Shown piece by piece: positions 21,873-31,917 of a DNA stretch of 64,000 nucleotides (position 1 is the first letter of the stretch; each line of letters begins with the position of its first letter). Under the pieces are notes generated by a model that was given only the letters and a program-made list of their open reading frames with translations, did not search any database and was not told the DNA's origin. The position numbers and the translations under genes were made by a program. The DNA is from Prorocentrum cordatum (lineage: Eukaryota > Sar > Dinophyceae > Prorocentrales > Prorocentraceae), in NCBI GenBank assembly GCA_963575745.1, contig CAUYUJ010015282.1, positions 455,651 to 519,650 on the forward strand. Direction: 5' to 3'.

Positions 21873-22189
21873 GATCCCGATCTAGCTCAGGCGCCTTCCT
21901 ACTTCAAGCATCGATCTGCTTTTGCTGTGCTGTGCCATTCTCTGGGAGGGCCTGAACCCGACCCACTCTGTCCGCCTTCCTGCACTTCATGTCTGTACCC
22001 TCTTCTCTTCCGACCGCTGTGCGCCCCACCCCCCCGCGCGCGGAGCCCGAGGCTGCGGAGCGGCGGCGGCCCTGGGGCCGTCGCCTTCGCCCCCGCGGCG
22101 CGCTCGCCGCCACGCGCGCAGGCTCAGCGGGCCGAGCGAGAGCTGCCCCGTGCCCCGGCGCGGGGGGGGAGGAGCGCCCACAGAGGGAG

Positions 22190-22440
22190 GAGGAGGCAGG
22201 AGGGGGTAGGCGGAGGAGGAGGAGGAGGAGGAGGAGGGGGGGAGGAGGAGGAGGAGGAGGAGGAGGAGGAGGAGGAGGAGGAGGAGGAGAGGAGGAGGGA
22301 GGAGGTAGGCGGAGGGGGAGGAGAGGGGTAGGCGGGAGGGGGAGGGGAGGGAGGAGGAGGAGGAGGAGGAGGAGGAGGAGGAGGAGGAGGAGGAGGAGGA
22401 GGAGGAGGGAGGGGGAGGGAGGGAGGGAGGGAGGGGGCTG
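22190..22440 (+). repeat. GGA microsatellite
   Basis: GGA triplets with GGGA interruptions, purest at about 22245-22290 and 22351-22408, ending in GGGA repeats. Confidence 0.95.
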
Positions 22441-23499
22441 GCGGCGCGCACAAGGGGATGGAGGGAGGGGGGAGGGCTTCTTGGAAGGAGGCTGCTTCTC
22501 AGAAGGCGCCGGACTTACATCTATAGATGAGGCCCGCGCCTTCGAAGAAGCAGGGGGGCTTCGAAGAAGCCCTCCCCCCTCCCCCCACACCCCTCTGCGC
22601 GTGGCTGATTGGAGCGCCCACACCCGGCCCCCACCGCCGCGGCTGCTGTGGGGCGCTCTCGGCCAGTTCTGGGCCGCCTGGGGGGGTGGACCCAGTAGAG
22701 AGCCGACGCTCCGAAAAAGCTGGGGTGGGCGGTTTTTGGCCGTTTTCGGCCTCCGGGGGCCCTCGCCGGGCTTTGGGAGCGTCAAAAGACGACTCAGGAC
22801 GAAGAACCGGCCCTGGGGAAGTGGGCCGGGCCTCGGGGGCCCACGCATCGACAAAATTGGAGCAGCCGGATGTCTGGGACTGTCGCCGCGGCTGGACTCT
22901 CCTGCGAGATTTTGTTCGCCAGCGTGCGCCCCAGGCCCCAGGAGAGGTCCCGGGGCGGAGTTCCGAGGGATGTGGACACGTGCGACCGGCGACTCGAGAC
23001 GATCGCGCTGGAGGCTTCTCGCGGGGGCTGTTTCTGGTCCCAAGGGGGGGCGTCAAGGACCGGCTCATCGATGGAACAGCAGCCCTTAGGGAGGCTGGTC
23101 GAGAGGACTGTGGGGGAGGCAGCGTTTCGACAAGATGCAATGCGTCGAGGGTATGAGGTCAAGGCCTCCCGTTGTCAAGGCCTGGGGGTGGGCATAGACA
23201 GCTCCAGAGGTACTGTGGGGGCGTTCGTTCAGGAGTGTGCCCAGAAGGCTTCAGACCCTGGAGGTTCCTGATCTGATGAGGGCGGCGGTGGTATCCACGG
23301 CCAGAGCGTTAATTGGTGATCCCCAGGCTTTACAGACCCTGGATTCCCGATCGAATGGTTCCTGAATTATCCGATGCCCTTTCCGTGCAGTTGGAATCTC
23401 AAGTGTAGCAGAAGTCGAGAGCAACCAGGCGGCGCCTCCCCGGGCTCTCCGCTCCCCTGGGGTTGAGGGGTCGAGACCGCCCCGGACAACCATGCAGGG
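22441..23499. other. Gene-poor stretch with a block repeated at 39 kb
   Basis: Long open frames on both strands (minus 21904-23043; plus 21989-23089) have no motif and mostly follow GC content. Bases about 23203-23288 are similar to about 39267-39352, sharing CAGACCCTGGAGG and CTGATGAGGGCGGCGGTG in the same order and spacing, which points to a dispersed duplicated sequence. Confidence 0.5.
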
Positions 23500-23775
23500 G
23501 TTCCACGATGAGCCCAAGAGAGCCCCCAAGAGAGCCCCGAGAGAGCCCCACGAGGCGCCCAAGAGGCCCACGAGGCACCCAAGAGGCACCCAGGAGGTCG
23601 CGCCCAAGAAACCCCAAGAGGCCCCCAAGAGGACCCCGACTATGCCCCCCAGAGGCGCGCGAGAGTATCCCAAGAGGTTCCCAAGAGGTCCCCAAGAGGC
23701 CCCCCAGCAGGCCCCCAGGGCCCCCAAAGACGCTCCAAAAGGCCCCCAAGAGACCCAGAGAGACATCCTAGGAGA
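23500..23775 (-). repeat. CTTGGGGCC minisatellite (locus 2, inverted)
   Basis: On the plus strand it reads as variants of CCCCCAAGAG, CCCAAGAGGC and CCCCCAAGAGG, the reverse complement of locus 1. Confidence 0.85.
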
Positions 23776-24689
23776 CTCCGAAAGGCTGTTCAGGCCAGCC
23801 AGTACTACATGTGGGTGCCGTCTGTGCGCAGTCCTGGGTCTTGCCAACAGTTGTGCCGGTCCGGAAGGTGCCTCCCATCTTCGCTTTGGCCCAGCGGCCA
23901 GCGTCACTTCGTCAGTGTTTCAGGAGTCCAGCCCAGTTTCCGCCCACCTTGCGCATGCACGGAGCTGCACGCGCAAGGCGGGCATGGCATTTTGTCATAT
24001 TCTGGCAGATGGCCGGCCTTTGCTTCTGAGGCAAATCGCTTGTCAATCCTATCTTACCATGAGGGCTCAGGCCAACGAGACTGAACCCGACCCCAACCAA
24101 CCAATAGGGATTTGGATATCTGGGTGGTGTTGGCGATTTTGTCCTCAACGACCTTGGTTGCCCCCCCCTCTCTTTGGTTTGGTCAGGGCGTCTCTTCTCA
24201 ATATCCCGGCCCTCATCCTCGCCCTGCTCCATTCCCTCCTTCTCCTTGTGACCGTTGGTCGGAAGCACATGCTTGCAGACTCTTCGCGACCATATTGGAA
24301 GCGGACTCCCCGTGCTGCCGCTGTTCAAACAGGCCCCACAACCCGAAGGGCTCCGGAGTCGGAGGAGGCTCGGCGGAGCGCAACTGGAAAGGGGGCCTGC
24401 GCGAGGGCGGGGGCAGGCTTCCGAGCAGGCACCCCGCCTGGCAGACGTCCCCCCCCCGCTGCCCTGAAAGAGAGGCCTTTCCCGAAGTCTCCAGGAAGGG
24501 GGCAAAGCCCCCCGAAGAAACCCCAGGCTCCCCCCCTCTCGCCCTGCTCCCATGTCTCGGACTGCCGCTGGCAGGAGGGGGCGTTCGCCGCAGCCTCCCG
24601 GACCTCGCCCGGGGTGCAATCTGGCCAGAGCTGCGAGGGGAGTCCTCCAGCGGTGGCGACGAGGGCGAACCTTGATCATCCATCGGTCG
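23776..24689. other. Unassigned sequence
   Basis: The long + frame that crosses here (23492-25678) begins in the minisatellite and crosses the inverted composite repeat, so it is not a credible gene. No motif seen. Confidence 0.5.
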
Positions 24690-24940
24690 TCTCAGAGGTC
24701 CAACCTTGTCCTGTGCTGCTGGGTCCTCGTTTTGAAGGGGCAGCGCCCCGCGTCACTCACCCTCTTCTCCTCCCCTCCCTCCCTCCTCCCATTCCTGCCT
24801 CTGCCTTCCGTATGTCCATGTCGGCACACCCCTCACACGTTTCGTGGCCCCACGGGGAGCCCCACCGAAGGCCCCAGCGGCAGGGTCCGCATGGCGCCTC
24901 CGCAACCATTTCGGCACACCTCTCAGACGTTTCGTGGCCC
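24690..24940 (-). repeat. Short inverted copy of composite repeat (copy E)
   Basis: Read on the minus strand, it has about two monomers (GGGGCCACGAAACG at 24838-24851, and a variant near 24922-24935), a purine-rich spacer (about 24765-24800), the sequence GACGCGGGGCGCTG (24742-24755) and a diverged tail module (about 24703-24730). The order matches the other copies, but the orientation is reversed. Confidence 0.75.
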
Positions 24941-26159
24941 CAGAGGGACCTGCACCTCCTCCGTCCCACCTGCTCTGGATCATTCATCACAGATCGACTT
25001 CTGACGGTCCTGGGGCCAGAAGCGGGCCCCCAGATGCCGAAAACGACAAGGAGGATTTCAGTCGCCAAATCTCCAACATCGATCTCCGATCCTGCGGCAG
25101 GCCTGGAGTTCGCCGCAGCGCCCCGCGCTCGGTGGCCCCGCGCTGGGCGGCCCCACGCTGGGCGGCCCGTCGCACGGCCGTGTGCCGCCTCTCGCCTTTG
25201 GGGCTGCCGCCGCCGCGGTGCCGGATCGGGCGCGAGCCCCTCCGCCCATGCAACCAGAGGTGTTGGGAAGATGTTCCTGGGCAAATTGAAATGCCAAGAG
25301 CATAATGACATAGTTCATGGCATCGTGAAGCAGGCGCTCGTCTTTGAAGAGCACGCCACTTGGGCGCCCCCCCCCCCCTCCGCCTCCGCCACCTCCTCCT
25401 CGCCGTCGCCCTCCTCCCCTTCTGTCACCTCCTCCTCGCCCTCGGCCTCCTCAACCTCCCCTCCTTGGCCCACGGTGTCCTGGCCGGCTCTTCGTGCCGT
25501 TTTGGAGCTTCTGGGCTCTCCGTTGGGTGCTCCGGAGGTCGCGAGGCGTGAGGGCCTCCTTGAAAAACTCCTGATGGAGAGGGGTGATTGGGAAGGGGGG
25601 GGGGGGGGGGCGTACGACAACTGGTGCATGCAGCTGGCTTCGGCCCCGCCGCCCAAGTTTCCCTTCAGATGCATCTGAGCGCCTCCGACGCCTGGAGGAA
25701 AACTGGCCAACGGGCCTGGATCGCCCCCGATCCTCCTTCCTTGCTATGCCCCCCCCTCCCCTTTCCGTCTGGCCCGAGCGAAACGAGCAGGGTCTGGCGC
25801 CACAGCGTCTCCCGAGGCGCGCAGCAGCAATGGGGTATAAGGTGGGGGTTAGTCCACAGCCACCTGCTGGGGGGTCGATTTTCGGGGAGCTCGGCCGGTG
25901 GTGGGTATGGACATGGGCCTCAGGTGTGGGTGTTGCTAGATATGCCCCCAAAGCTGGGGGCACCTTGGGCCAGGGGCACCTTGAGCAACCCCCTGATGGG
26001 GGTGGGCCAGCCATGCCCACATCCAGCGCCTCGCAGGGTGGCAGGCGGTGAAGCCGCGGGCAACTTCTGGGTGTTGCACGGGTGGGGGGGAGAGCGATCC
26101 TCCGCCCGGGCACGCGGGCGGGCGCGGGCCCTCCACTCGACAAGGGGTTGCAAGGGATG
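24941..26159. other. Unassigned GC-rich sequence
   Basis: Contains pyrimidine triplets (25368-25450), a run of G (25597-25609) and GC-rich DNA open in several frames without motifs. The bases GCTGGGGGCACCTT near 25953 recur near 62412. Confidence 0.4.
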
Positions 26160-26683
26160 AGTGAGTGGTGGGACGTGGGAACGAGGGACGAGGGAGGAGG
26201 GAGAAGGGAAGAGGAGGGAGGAGGGAGGAGGCAGGAGGCAGGAGGGAGGAGGAGGAGGAGAAGGGCGAGGAGGAGGAGGAGAAGGAGGAGGAGGAGGAGG
26301 GCGAAGGAGGAGGAGAAGGAGGAGGAGGAGGATGGATGGGAGGAGGAGGAGGAGGAGGACCTGAGGAGAAGGAGGAGGAGGAGGACCTGAGGAGGAGGAG
26401 GAGGGAGGAGGAGGAGGGAGGGAGGGAGGCAACGAGGGAGCGAGGAAGCGAGGGAGCGAGGGGGCGGAAGGAGTAGAGGGAGCGGCGGGAGACGAGCGAG
26501 CGGAGGAAGGGAGGCGGAGAACGAGGAAGCCGAGGAAACCAGGGAGCCAGGGAGCCAGGGAGCCAGGGAGCCAGGGAGCCAGGGAGCCAGGGAGGGAGGG
26601 AACGAGGGAGGGAGGGAGGGGGCGAGGGAGTGAGGGAGGGAGGGAGGGAAGATGGAGGAGGAGGAGGAGGAGGAGGAGGAGGG
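26160..26683 (+). repeat. GGA microsatellite and GGAGCCAGG repeat on the 5' side of the LINE
   Basis: GGA/GGGA triplets from about 26190 to 26430, seven or so GGGAGCCA units (about 26545-26595), then GGGA and GGA repeats up to 26683. Confidence 0.95.
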
Positions 26684-26705
26684 TCCGTAGCAATTTTGGC
26701 TCAAG
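26684..26705 (+). other. Spliced-leader relic at LINE 5' end
   Basis: 22 bases match the known dinoflagellate leader (T, then CCGTAGCCATTTTGGCTCAAG) with one change, GCA for GCC. The next bases, GCCATTTCGGGAACTCG, look like a decayed second leader fragment (GCCATTT, GG, CTC in order), a pattern expected from repeated rounds of trans-splicing and reinsertion; this second part is weak. Confidence 0.85.
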
Positions 26706-26892
26706 GCCATTTCGGGAACTCGACCCCCCGTCTCAAGTGGCCTGGCCCGCCGCGCGCGAGTGAGACCCTGGAGAGTTGCCCCAGGACAAGGGTCTCCGCA
26801 TTTCTTCATATCCCGCGGTGCGACCGCGACACACTCAGTTCTGCCGACGGTACGACTCGTCCCTCTTGTGCCACATCTGTTCTGCGCAAGCG

Positions 26893-28035
26893 ATGGGGAG
26901 CGATGGACATCGTGAAGCGGCAGCCGCCGCGACCCTCGAGGCCCTGGAGGCCATGGCGACGTTCCCATCGCAGGAGGTCGCCACTCCCCAACGTGCTGAC
27001 CCTTCTGCTCATGCTGATGACGAATTGTCTGAAGGTCAGCCCCCAAGCAAGCGAGCTATCTTATCTTCGACGCACGGGGTGACCGACAACAAAGGAGTGG
27101 GAAAAGGTCTCTCGTCCGCCTCTGGTGCTTCATCGCCCTCTGCGGGCTCGAGCTCTGGTCGTGGCTTTGGAGTTCCACCACTGCCTGGAGGAGTCTCACA
27201 ATCTCCCGAGGAGTTGGTTGCGATTCGTGCTCATGTGGACGCAGTTCAGGCAGCACTGCAACAGTCTATTGCAGCGGTGCAAAACAGTGTGCAGGCCTCC
27301 CTCACATCGATTTCAATTAATATTACTTCATCATTCCGAGACATCAGCCATGCCATGGAGTCGAGGATCAACCGCGTGGAGAATCGTGCTGATGACCAGG
27401 ACAAGAGGCTGGATCGCATCGAGCACCAGATCGCCCAACTACGTCAAGAGTTGCAAGTGGTCCAGGGCGAGGAGCCTCAACCGCCTCTCCGCCCAGTGTC
27501 GGGCTCTAACTTCAACAGGGAGGTCGACCGTACCGTGGTGGTCATTCGCTCTCCCAAGCTGGTCTCGAAGTCGAACATGCAGAACGCGCTGGCGGACTGG
27601 CTCAAATATTGCAACATCAACGAGCAGGAGTACACCTTCGACGAACCCGAACCTGCAGGCCTCAGGTTCACGATGCGCTTCGCTGGGGCCAAGAACTATG
27701 CCGAGCGGAAGGTCAAGCAGGTCTTGGGCGCTCTTAAGACGCCCTCCCCTGGCAACGCTCCGCCGATTTGGAGGTCTTTCCGAGCTGAGTCGATCGCCGA
27801 TGGCCCAGTCAACCTGTACGTCGGCCCCGACAAGAACACGGAGATGGTGCGCCGCGAGCTGGGTTGCAAGAAGATCAAAGGCGTGCTGGTCCGTGAATTT
27901 CCGCAGAAGCGCTTCTTCCTGGACAAGCACAAAGGGCGAGGTGCTGCTGGGCTGGAAGCCGATCTGCAAAGTGGCCCCCGTGGAGGGCCAGGACATGCCG
28001 AACCTCATGTGGGCGAAGGAGAACATGCGGGCTGA
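26893..28035 (+). CDS. LINE ORF1 (nucleic-acid-binding, Gag-like)
   Basis: I chose the ATG at 26893, 188 bases after the leader; the frame is open further upstream but lacks an ATG. The product starts Ala-rich, then has a Ser/Gly-rich stretch, and residues about 110-200 (from EELVAIRAHVDAVQAALQQS to RLDRIEHQIAQLRQELQVV) have the heptad pattern of a coiled coil. After that comes a folded-looking part (VVVIRSPKLV, RFTMRFAGAKNYAERKV, VNLYVGPDKN) and a basic end. At about 27935 (DKHKG) good composition moves to frame 2 (EVLLGWKPICKVAPVEGQD to the TAG at 28112-28114), so one frameshift is likely. Role by analogy: LINE ORF1 binds element RNA and oligomerises. Confidence 0.65.
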   Translation: MGSDGHREAAAAATLEALEAMATFPSQEVATPQRADPSAHADDELSEGQPPSKRAILSSTHGVTDNKGVGKGLSSASGASSPSAGSSSGRGFGVPPLPGGVSQSPEELVAIRAHVDAVQAALQQSIAAVQNSVQASLTSISINITSSFRDISHAMESRINRVENRADDQDKRLDRIEHQIAQLRQELQVVQGEEPQPPLRPVSGSNFNREVDRTVVVIRSPKLVSKSNMQNALADWLKYCNINEQEYTFDEPEPAGLRFTMRFAGAKNYAERKVKQVLGALKTPSPGNAPPIWRSFRAESIADGPVNLYVGPDKNTEMVRRELGCKKIKGVLVREFPQKRFFLDKHKGRGAAGLEADLQSGPRGGPGHAEPHVGEGEHAG

Positions 28036-28122
28036 GGGTATGGATGTGCCGCGCATCCTGCAGCTTGCCACCGGCGTCTTCGGCCCCATCACGGAGACTG
28101 CGTGGAGTTCCTAGCGCGCTCA

Positions 28123-28703
28123 GTACCCTGTGGCATGGTCAAGCCAAACAGGACGGTGAGCATCACTTCGATTTGCGAGTGGTCACGTGGAACGCGAGGG
28201 CGTTGTTTCACCACGATGACTCACTGAGGGTGCAAAAAGTGAAGCTGCTGCGCCGTCTCGTGCAGTCTGGCACGATCGTTGCTTTGCAAGAGACGCACGG
28301 TGCCCCGTGCGACGTCAGGGACCTTCTCCACTCCCTCCACCTCCCTCTCCAGGCGCATTGGTCCTTTCACAATGATTTTCGTACAGGGGGCGTGATCACC
28401 ATTGTCCATCGTTTCTTTCCTACTGATTCCCGCAGGGTTTCGTTGGGCGGCGCCCTCCCTCTCGTATCCTCCGCCCCCTTGATCCCTGGCCGCGTACTCC
28501 AGACCAAGATAGGGGCCGCGAATGGGCGGTGCTGGATCCAGCACTTTAACATCCACAACCACGGCCTCTCCGTGGCTGACGAGGCAGTTTTGTTCGGCGC
28601 GATGGCCACCGCGCTCCAGCGGGCACAGGGGGATCCCCTCAATAGATTGGTTCTCATCGCTGGGGATCTGAGCCTCTCATCCCATGAACCCCATTCCCCT
28701 TAA
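28123..28703 (+). CDS. LINE AP-like endonuclease (EEP family), N-terminal part
   Basis: Frame 3, overlapping the end of ORF1; the true start is unclear. Endonuclease motifs: VVTWNARALF with the Asn, VALQETHG with the catalytic Glu, GGVITIVHR, and LIAGDLSLS, where the usual GDFN reads GDLS, so the Asn is Ser. The stop at 28701-28703 interrupts the domain; its last motif, GLSDHAPVAAH (28948-28980), is in the next frame, so a frameshift near 28700 split it. The enzyme would nick target DNA to prime reverse transcription. The change and the frameshift predict loss of nicking. Confidence 0.7.
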
Positions 28704-29716
28704 CCCCCCGAATGGTGACTTCAGTGTGTTTACTGACCCTCACCCCCGCCCCCTCCCCAGGGACTGGAGTCAAGCCTTAGCCCACTCTGTTGAGTTAGAG
28801 CTTCTCTCCCCCTCTCACTTCAACAGTCAAAGCTCTTCGTTAAGTTTCCTGGGCAGGATCTTCTCCTCGCTGCCTGGCTGGATTCTCTCGCAATATGCTT
28901 CTGGGGGAGACGTCGCCGAGCGCCCAGAGGTGCTGGGCGCGAGAGGTCTCTCTGACCACGCGCCTGTCGCTGCCCACATTCGCGCGCGGCCGCCAAGGCC
29001 AGAAGGGGACAGGCCGATCCCCAAGGAGCTTTTCGCTTCGGCTCCGTACAAGTTCTTTCTAGAGCGCGCCACTCGGGCGGCTTCTTTTGACCACCTCTCC
29101 CCCCCCCCCCTCGCTCACGAGCATTGCAAACTTCTGATGACGGAGGCGGCCCGCTTCGCCAGAAACCAGCTCATCCAGAAACGCCCTCGCACCCACATCT
29201 CTAGATTTCTGGTCGTCCGAGGAATGGCACGTGCTCTGTTCCGCCAGGACTGGGTCTTGGCCCAGCGCCTTTTCCAATCTCATCCGCTTTGCCGAGAGCA
29301 CCTCCTCATGGACCCGAACGCGCTCACCATCTCCCTCCGCGACCCACTCCGCTTCACGATCCTCTCCAACGAGCTCCACCTCAAGACTGCCCAGACAACG
29401 GAGCGTGCTCTCCAGGCTAGTGCTCAGCGGCTTTCGCATCCGTCTGCGATCGCCCGTGTCTCTGCCCGCGCTCGCAGGGTCAATCGGCTCGCGAGACTGT
29501 GGCCCCCGTTCGATCGGAGACTGATGCCGTCGGGCGTGCGCGCGAATGGGGGCGAGATTGTACAGACGCCCTCAGCGATCCTTTCGCACCTGGCTCAGCA
29601 TTGGGCCCCGATCTTTACTGCTAAGGAGTGCCGCGACGAGGTGGCTGAAGCTTTTCTGGATAGGTTCCCCCCCCAAATGAGTTGCTCTGATATCCCCCCC
29701 CCCCCCCCCCCCCCCC

Positions 29717-29772
<56 letters not shown>

Positions 29773-30807
29773 ACTTATCAGCGCATCCAGCGATATCTCA
29801 AAACCCAGACCCACAGTGCCCCAGGCCCTGACAGACTCCCTTACTGCGCTTGGAACTTCGCTCCTCGTGGCGCCGATGTTCTCCACAATTCGATGCGCTG
29901 GATTCACGCTGGGCAGAGCTTGCTCTTTGGCTATAACGAGGTAAGAGGAGTCTTTATCCCAAAGGGGACTGACCCGCCAGGAGAAGCTGCCGGCACTCGC
30001 CGCCCAGCGGAGACTAGACCTCTGGGGCTGAAAAACTGCGACAACAATGTGATCACGGGGGTCTCTGTGAAACCTCTGACCCTTGCCCTTCCCCGCGGCC
30101 TCGACGAGGCCCAGCGCGGGTTCGTTCCCAGCCGAAATTTTGGGCAGGATATCTTGGAGCTCGACGCCATCGGGCGGCAAGCTAGCATGCGCGACGCCCC
30201 CCTTATTTGCCCCCCCTCCCTCCTCTGTTTTGACTTCGGGCAGGCCTTTCCCTCCATGGCCCAACGTTGGCTGTTCGCGGTCCTGAAACGCATCTCTCTC
30301 ACCCCCGCTCTCCTCCGCCTCCTCCTGGACCTTTACTCTGGCGTCATCTGCACTGGACTCATCGGCGGCGTCGAACAGGTCCTCTTCTGGGTCACTAGTG
30401 GGATCCCCCAAGGGTGCCCTGCGAGTGGTGCGCTTTTCGCTATTGGGGCCGATCCGTTCCTGCGTATGTTTAGGGCTTTGCTGGAGTCTCGGGGCAAAGG
30501 CATAGCGAGAGCCTGTGCAGATGACATAGGCGCTATTTTATTCCAGCTGAAAGATGGGGGGGTTCTGGCGTCGGTCTTCCGCGCGGCGGAGACTCTCGCG
30601 CACCTCTCTTTGAAGGTGCAGAAGTGCAAGCTCGTGCCGCTCGCTGACAAATTCTCGGTGCGACTTGCTCGGCGTTATCTTCGCCTCCTGTCCTCCCTGG
30701 TCCCGCACTGGTCCGAGTTCGAGATTTGTCCCATGGCGCTCTACCTTGGCCTCTGGCTGGGCCCTGCGGTTCCCCCTCGGACCTCATGGAGTGCCCCGTG
30801 GACGTAA
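28684..30807 (+). CDS. LINE endonuclease C-terminus and reverse transcriptase
   Basis: Frame 1. It starts with the endonuclease SDH motif (28951-28959), then a linker, and an uninterrupted Pro run encoded by the poly-C tract 29694-29771. RT signs: APGPDRLPY, then CFDFGQAFPS (motif A, about 30226), GIPQGCPASGALF (motif B, about 30400) and CADD (motif C, Asp at 30520 and 30523). These are the signatures of LINE reverse transcriptases, with both catalytic Asp of motif C present. The frame ends in TAA at 30805-30807, but good composition moves to frame 3 from about 30780, so a frameshift is likely. It would copy LINE RNA at the nicked site. Confidence 0.85.
29694..29771 (+). repeat. 78-nt poly-C tract inside LINE coding region
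   Basis: All C except one T at 29717. It sits between two RT-frame segments (SCSDI and TYQRIQRYL) and keeps the frame, giving about 25 Pro with one Leu. It may be an expanded homopolymer or an assembly effect. Confidence 0.95.
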
Positions 30808-31895
30808 TATCTTCAGCGTGCTCGTGCTCTGTCGGAGGTTGGGCCCCCCCCTCAGAACTGACAGCAACGATGTATGCAAGGCGAGTGCTCGCTGCCCTTT
30901 CGTACGTTGGCCAGTTCCAGCTCCTCCTGCCCGAGATGAGGAAAAGAGAAGCGGCCGCCCTGGCCAGTACTTTCAAATTCCCGTGCTTCAGAGTTGACGA
31001 AGAAGGCTGGCCGAACCTCGAGAAGTGGGGCGGCCCGCGCATCAGGGGCGCACGGTGCACGAACATCGCGCAGTTGGTGCGAGCAAGCCTTTTTACCCTC
31101 CCTGGGTGGCGCCCTCTGTTCGACAGCCTGAAGTCATCCGCAGAGGAGACGCTCCCGCTCGCCACCATTCTCAGAGGTCACCAGTGGCCCGACTTCTGGC
31201 GCCAGCAGTTGTGGCCCGAGTTCTGGGAGTCCCCCGCGTTGGTCAGCACCCTCGAAGCAGCCTCTCAAGGGTTCCCCACATCAGAGCCTCTACATGAATT
31301 ATGTGTTCCTGCCATTCTTCAACTTCAACAGATTCAACATCAACATAATCTTCGTCTTCTGCCTCCCCACAATCTCCACCCACAGCGTCATCTCTCTCTT
31401 CTGCTTCATGCTCATCTATTCCCTGACAGGCTCCAATATCTCTTTCTCCGAAGGCTCAGGTCCTGGTTCCCGCACCTCGCCCAGTCCATCGCCCCCATCC
31501 CGTGGCCTGAAGTACGCACCTCCCTCCTCTCCCTCCCTCCCTCCTGGAGAGCTGCCGTAATGCGGACCCTCGTGGGCGGGTGCATCACTGCCTCAAATTT
31601 TCAGGAGCAGGAACCGTGTCCCTGCTGTCAGCAGGCGAGGCACACGTTTCGTCATCTCTGGTCTTGCCCTGTCTTTCTCACCCTCCTTGCGCGGACTGCC
31701 CGCGTCCTCCAGCTCCCCCGCTGTCCGATCGCCCGCCTCGGCCTCAGTCATCCCTCTCGTTGTAATTTCAGAGTAGTTGTATATGCAGTTCACCTTCATA
31801 ATGAGATTAGGACCTCACCGCCCCCGCTCAGTGCGAGGACGGGCGGAGCCATCATAAGGCTGGTCCGCCACCAGGTCGGCCGCCCAACGACCTGA
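30726..31895 (+). CDS. LINE RT C-terminal region with CCHC finger
   Basis: Frame 3, continuing the RT after a frameshift in the overlap 30726-30807; the credible part begins near 30790 (VDVISSACSCSVGG). It contains a helical region and then CPCCQQARHTFRHLWSC (about 31614), a CX2CX8HX3C finger typical of LINE C-termini and thought to bind nucleic acid. A microsatellite-like stretch at about 31310-31400 (ATTCAACATCAACAT type) encodes Gln/His/Leu-rich sequence in the middle. Stop TGA at 31893-31895. About 20 bases later a GGA microsatellite begins. Confidence 0.7.
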   Translation: MSHGALPWPLAGPCGSPSDLMECPVDVISSACSCSVGGWAPPSELTATMYARRVLAALSYVGQFQLLLPEMRKREAAALASTFKFPCFRVDEEGWPNLEKWGGPRIRGARCTNIAQLVRASLFTLPGWRPLFDSLKSSAEETLPLATILRGHQWPDFWRQQLWPEFWESPALVSTLEAASQGFPTSEPLHELCVPAILQLQQIQHQHNLRLLPPHNLHPQRHLSLLLHAHLFPDRLQYLFLRRLRSWFPHLAQSIAPIPWPEVRTSLLSLPPSWRAAVMRTLVGGCITASNFQEQEPCPCCQQARHTFRHLWSCPVFLTLLARTARVLQLPRCPIARLGLSHPSRCNFRVVVYAVHLHNEIRTSPPPLSARTGGAIIRLVRHQVGRPTT

Positions 31896-31917
31896 TGGAC
31901 CAGGCCCGCGGCTACGC

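Larger units (their letters stand above)
26684..31917 (+). mobile_element. LINE (non-LTR retrotransposon) with 5' spliced-leader relic
   Basis: The 5.2-kb unit contains an ORF1 with a helical region, an AP-type endonuclease, a reverse transcriptase with all three core motifs and a C-terminal CCHC finger, all on +. It begins at a spliced-leader copy (26684-26705) and ends just before a long GGA microsatellite (from about 31918). The 5' flank is GGA microsatellite as well, so the LINE either inserted into GGA repeats or ends in a GGA tail. The coding frame changes at about 27935, 28114, 28700 and 30780, and the endonuclease has lost an active-site Asn, so this copy is probably inactive. Full length with leader suggests insertion from a complete trans-spliced transcript. 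Confidence 0.9.

Noticed and set aside
23492-25678. 728-codon + ORF as a gene
   Set aside because: It starts in a minisatellite, crosses an inverted satellite copy and a pyrimidine run, and shows no motif.
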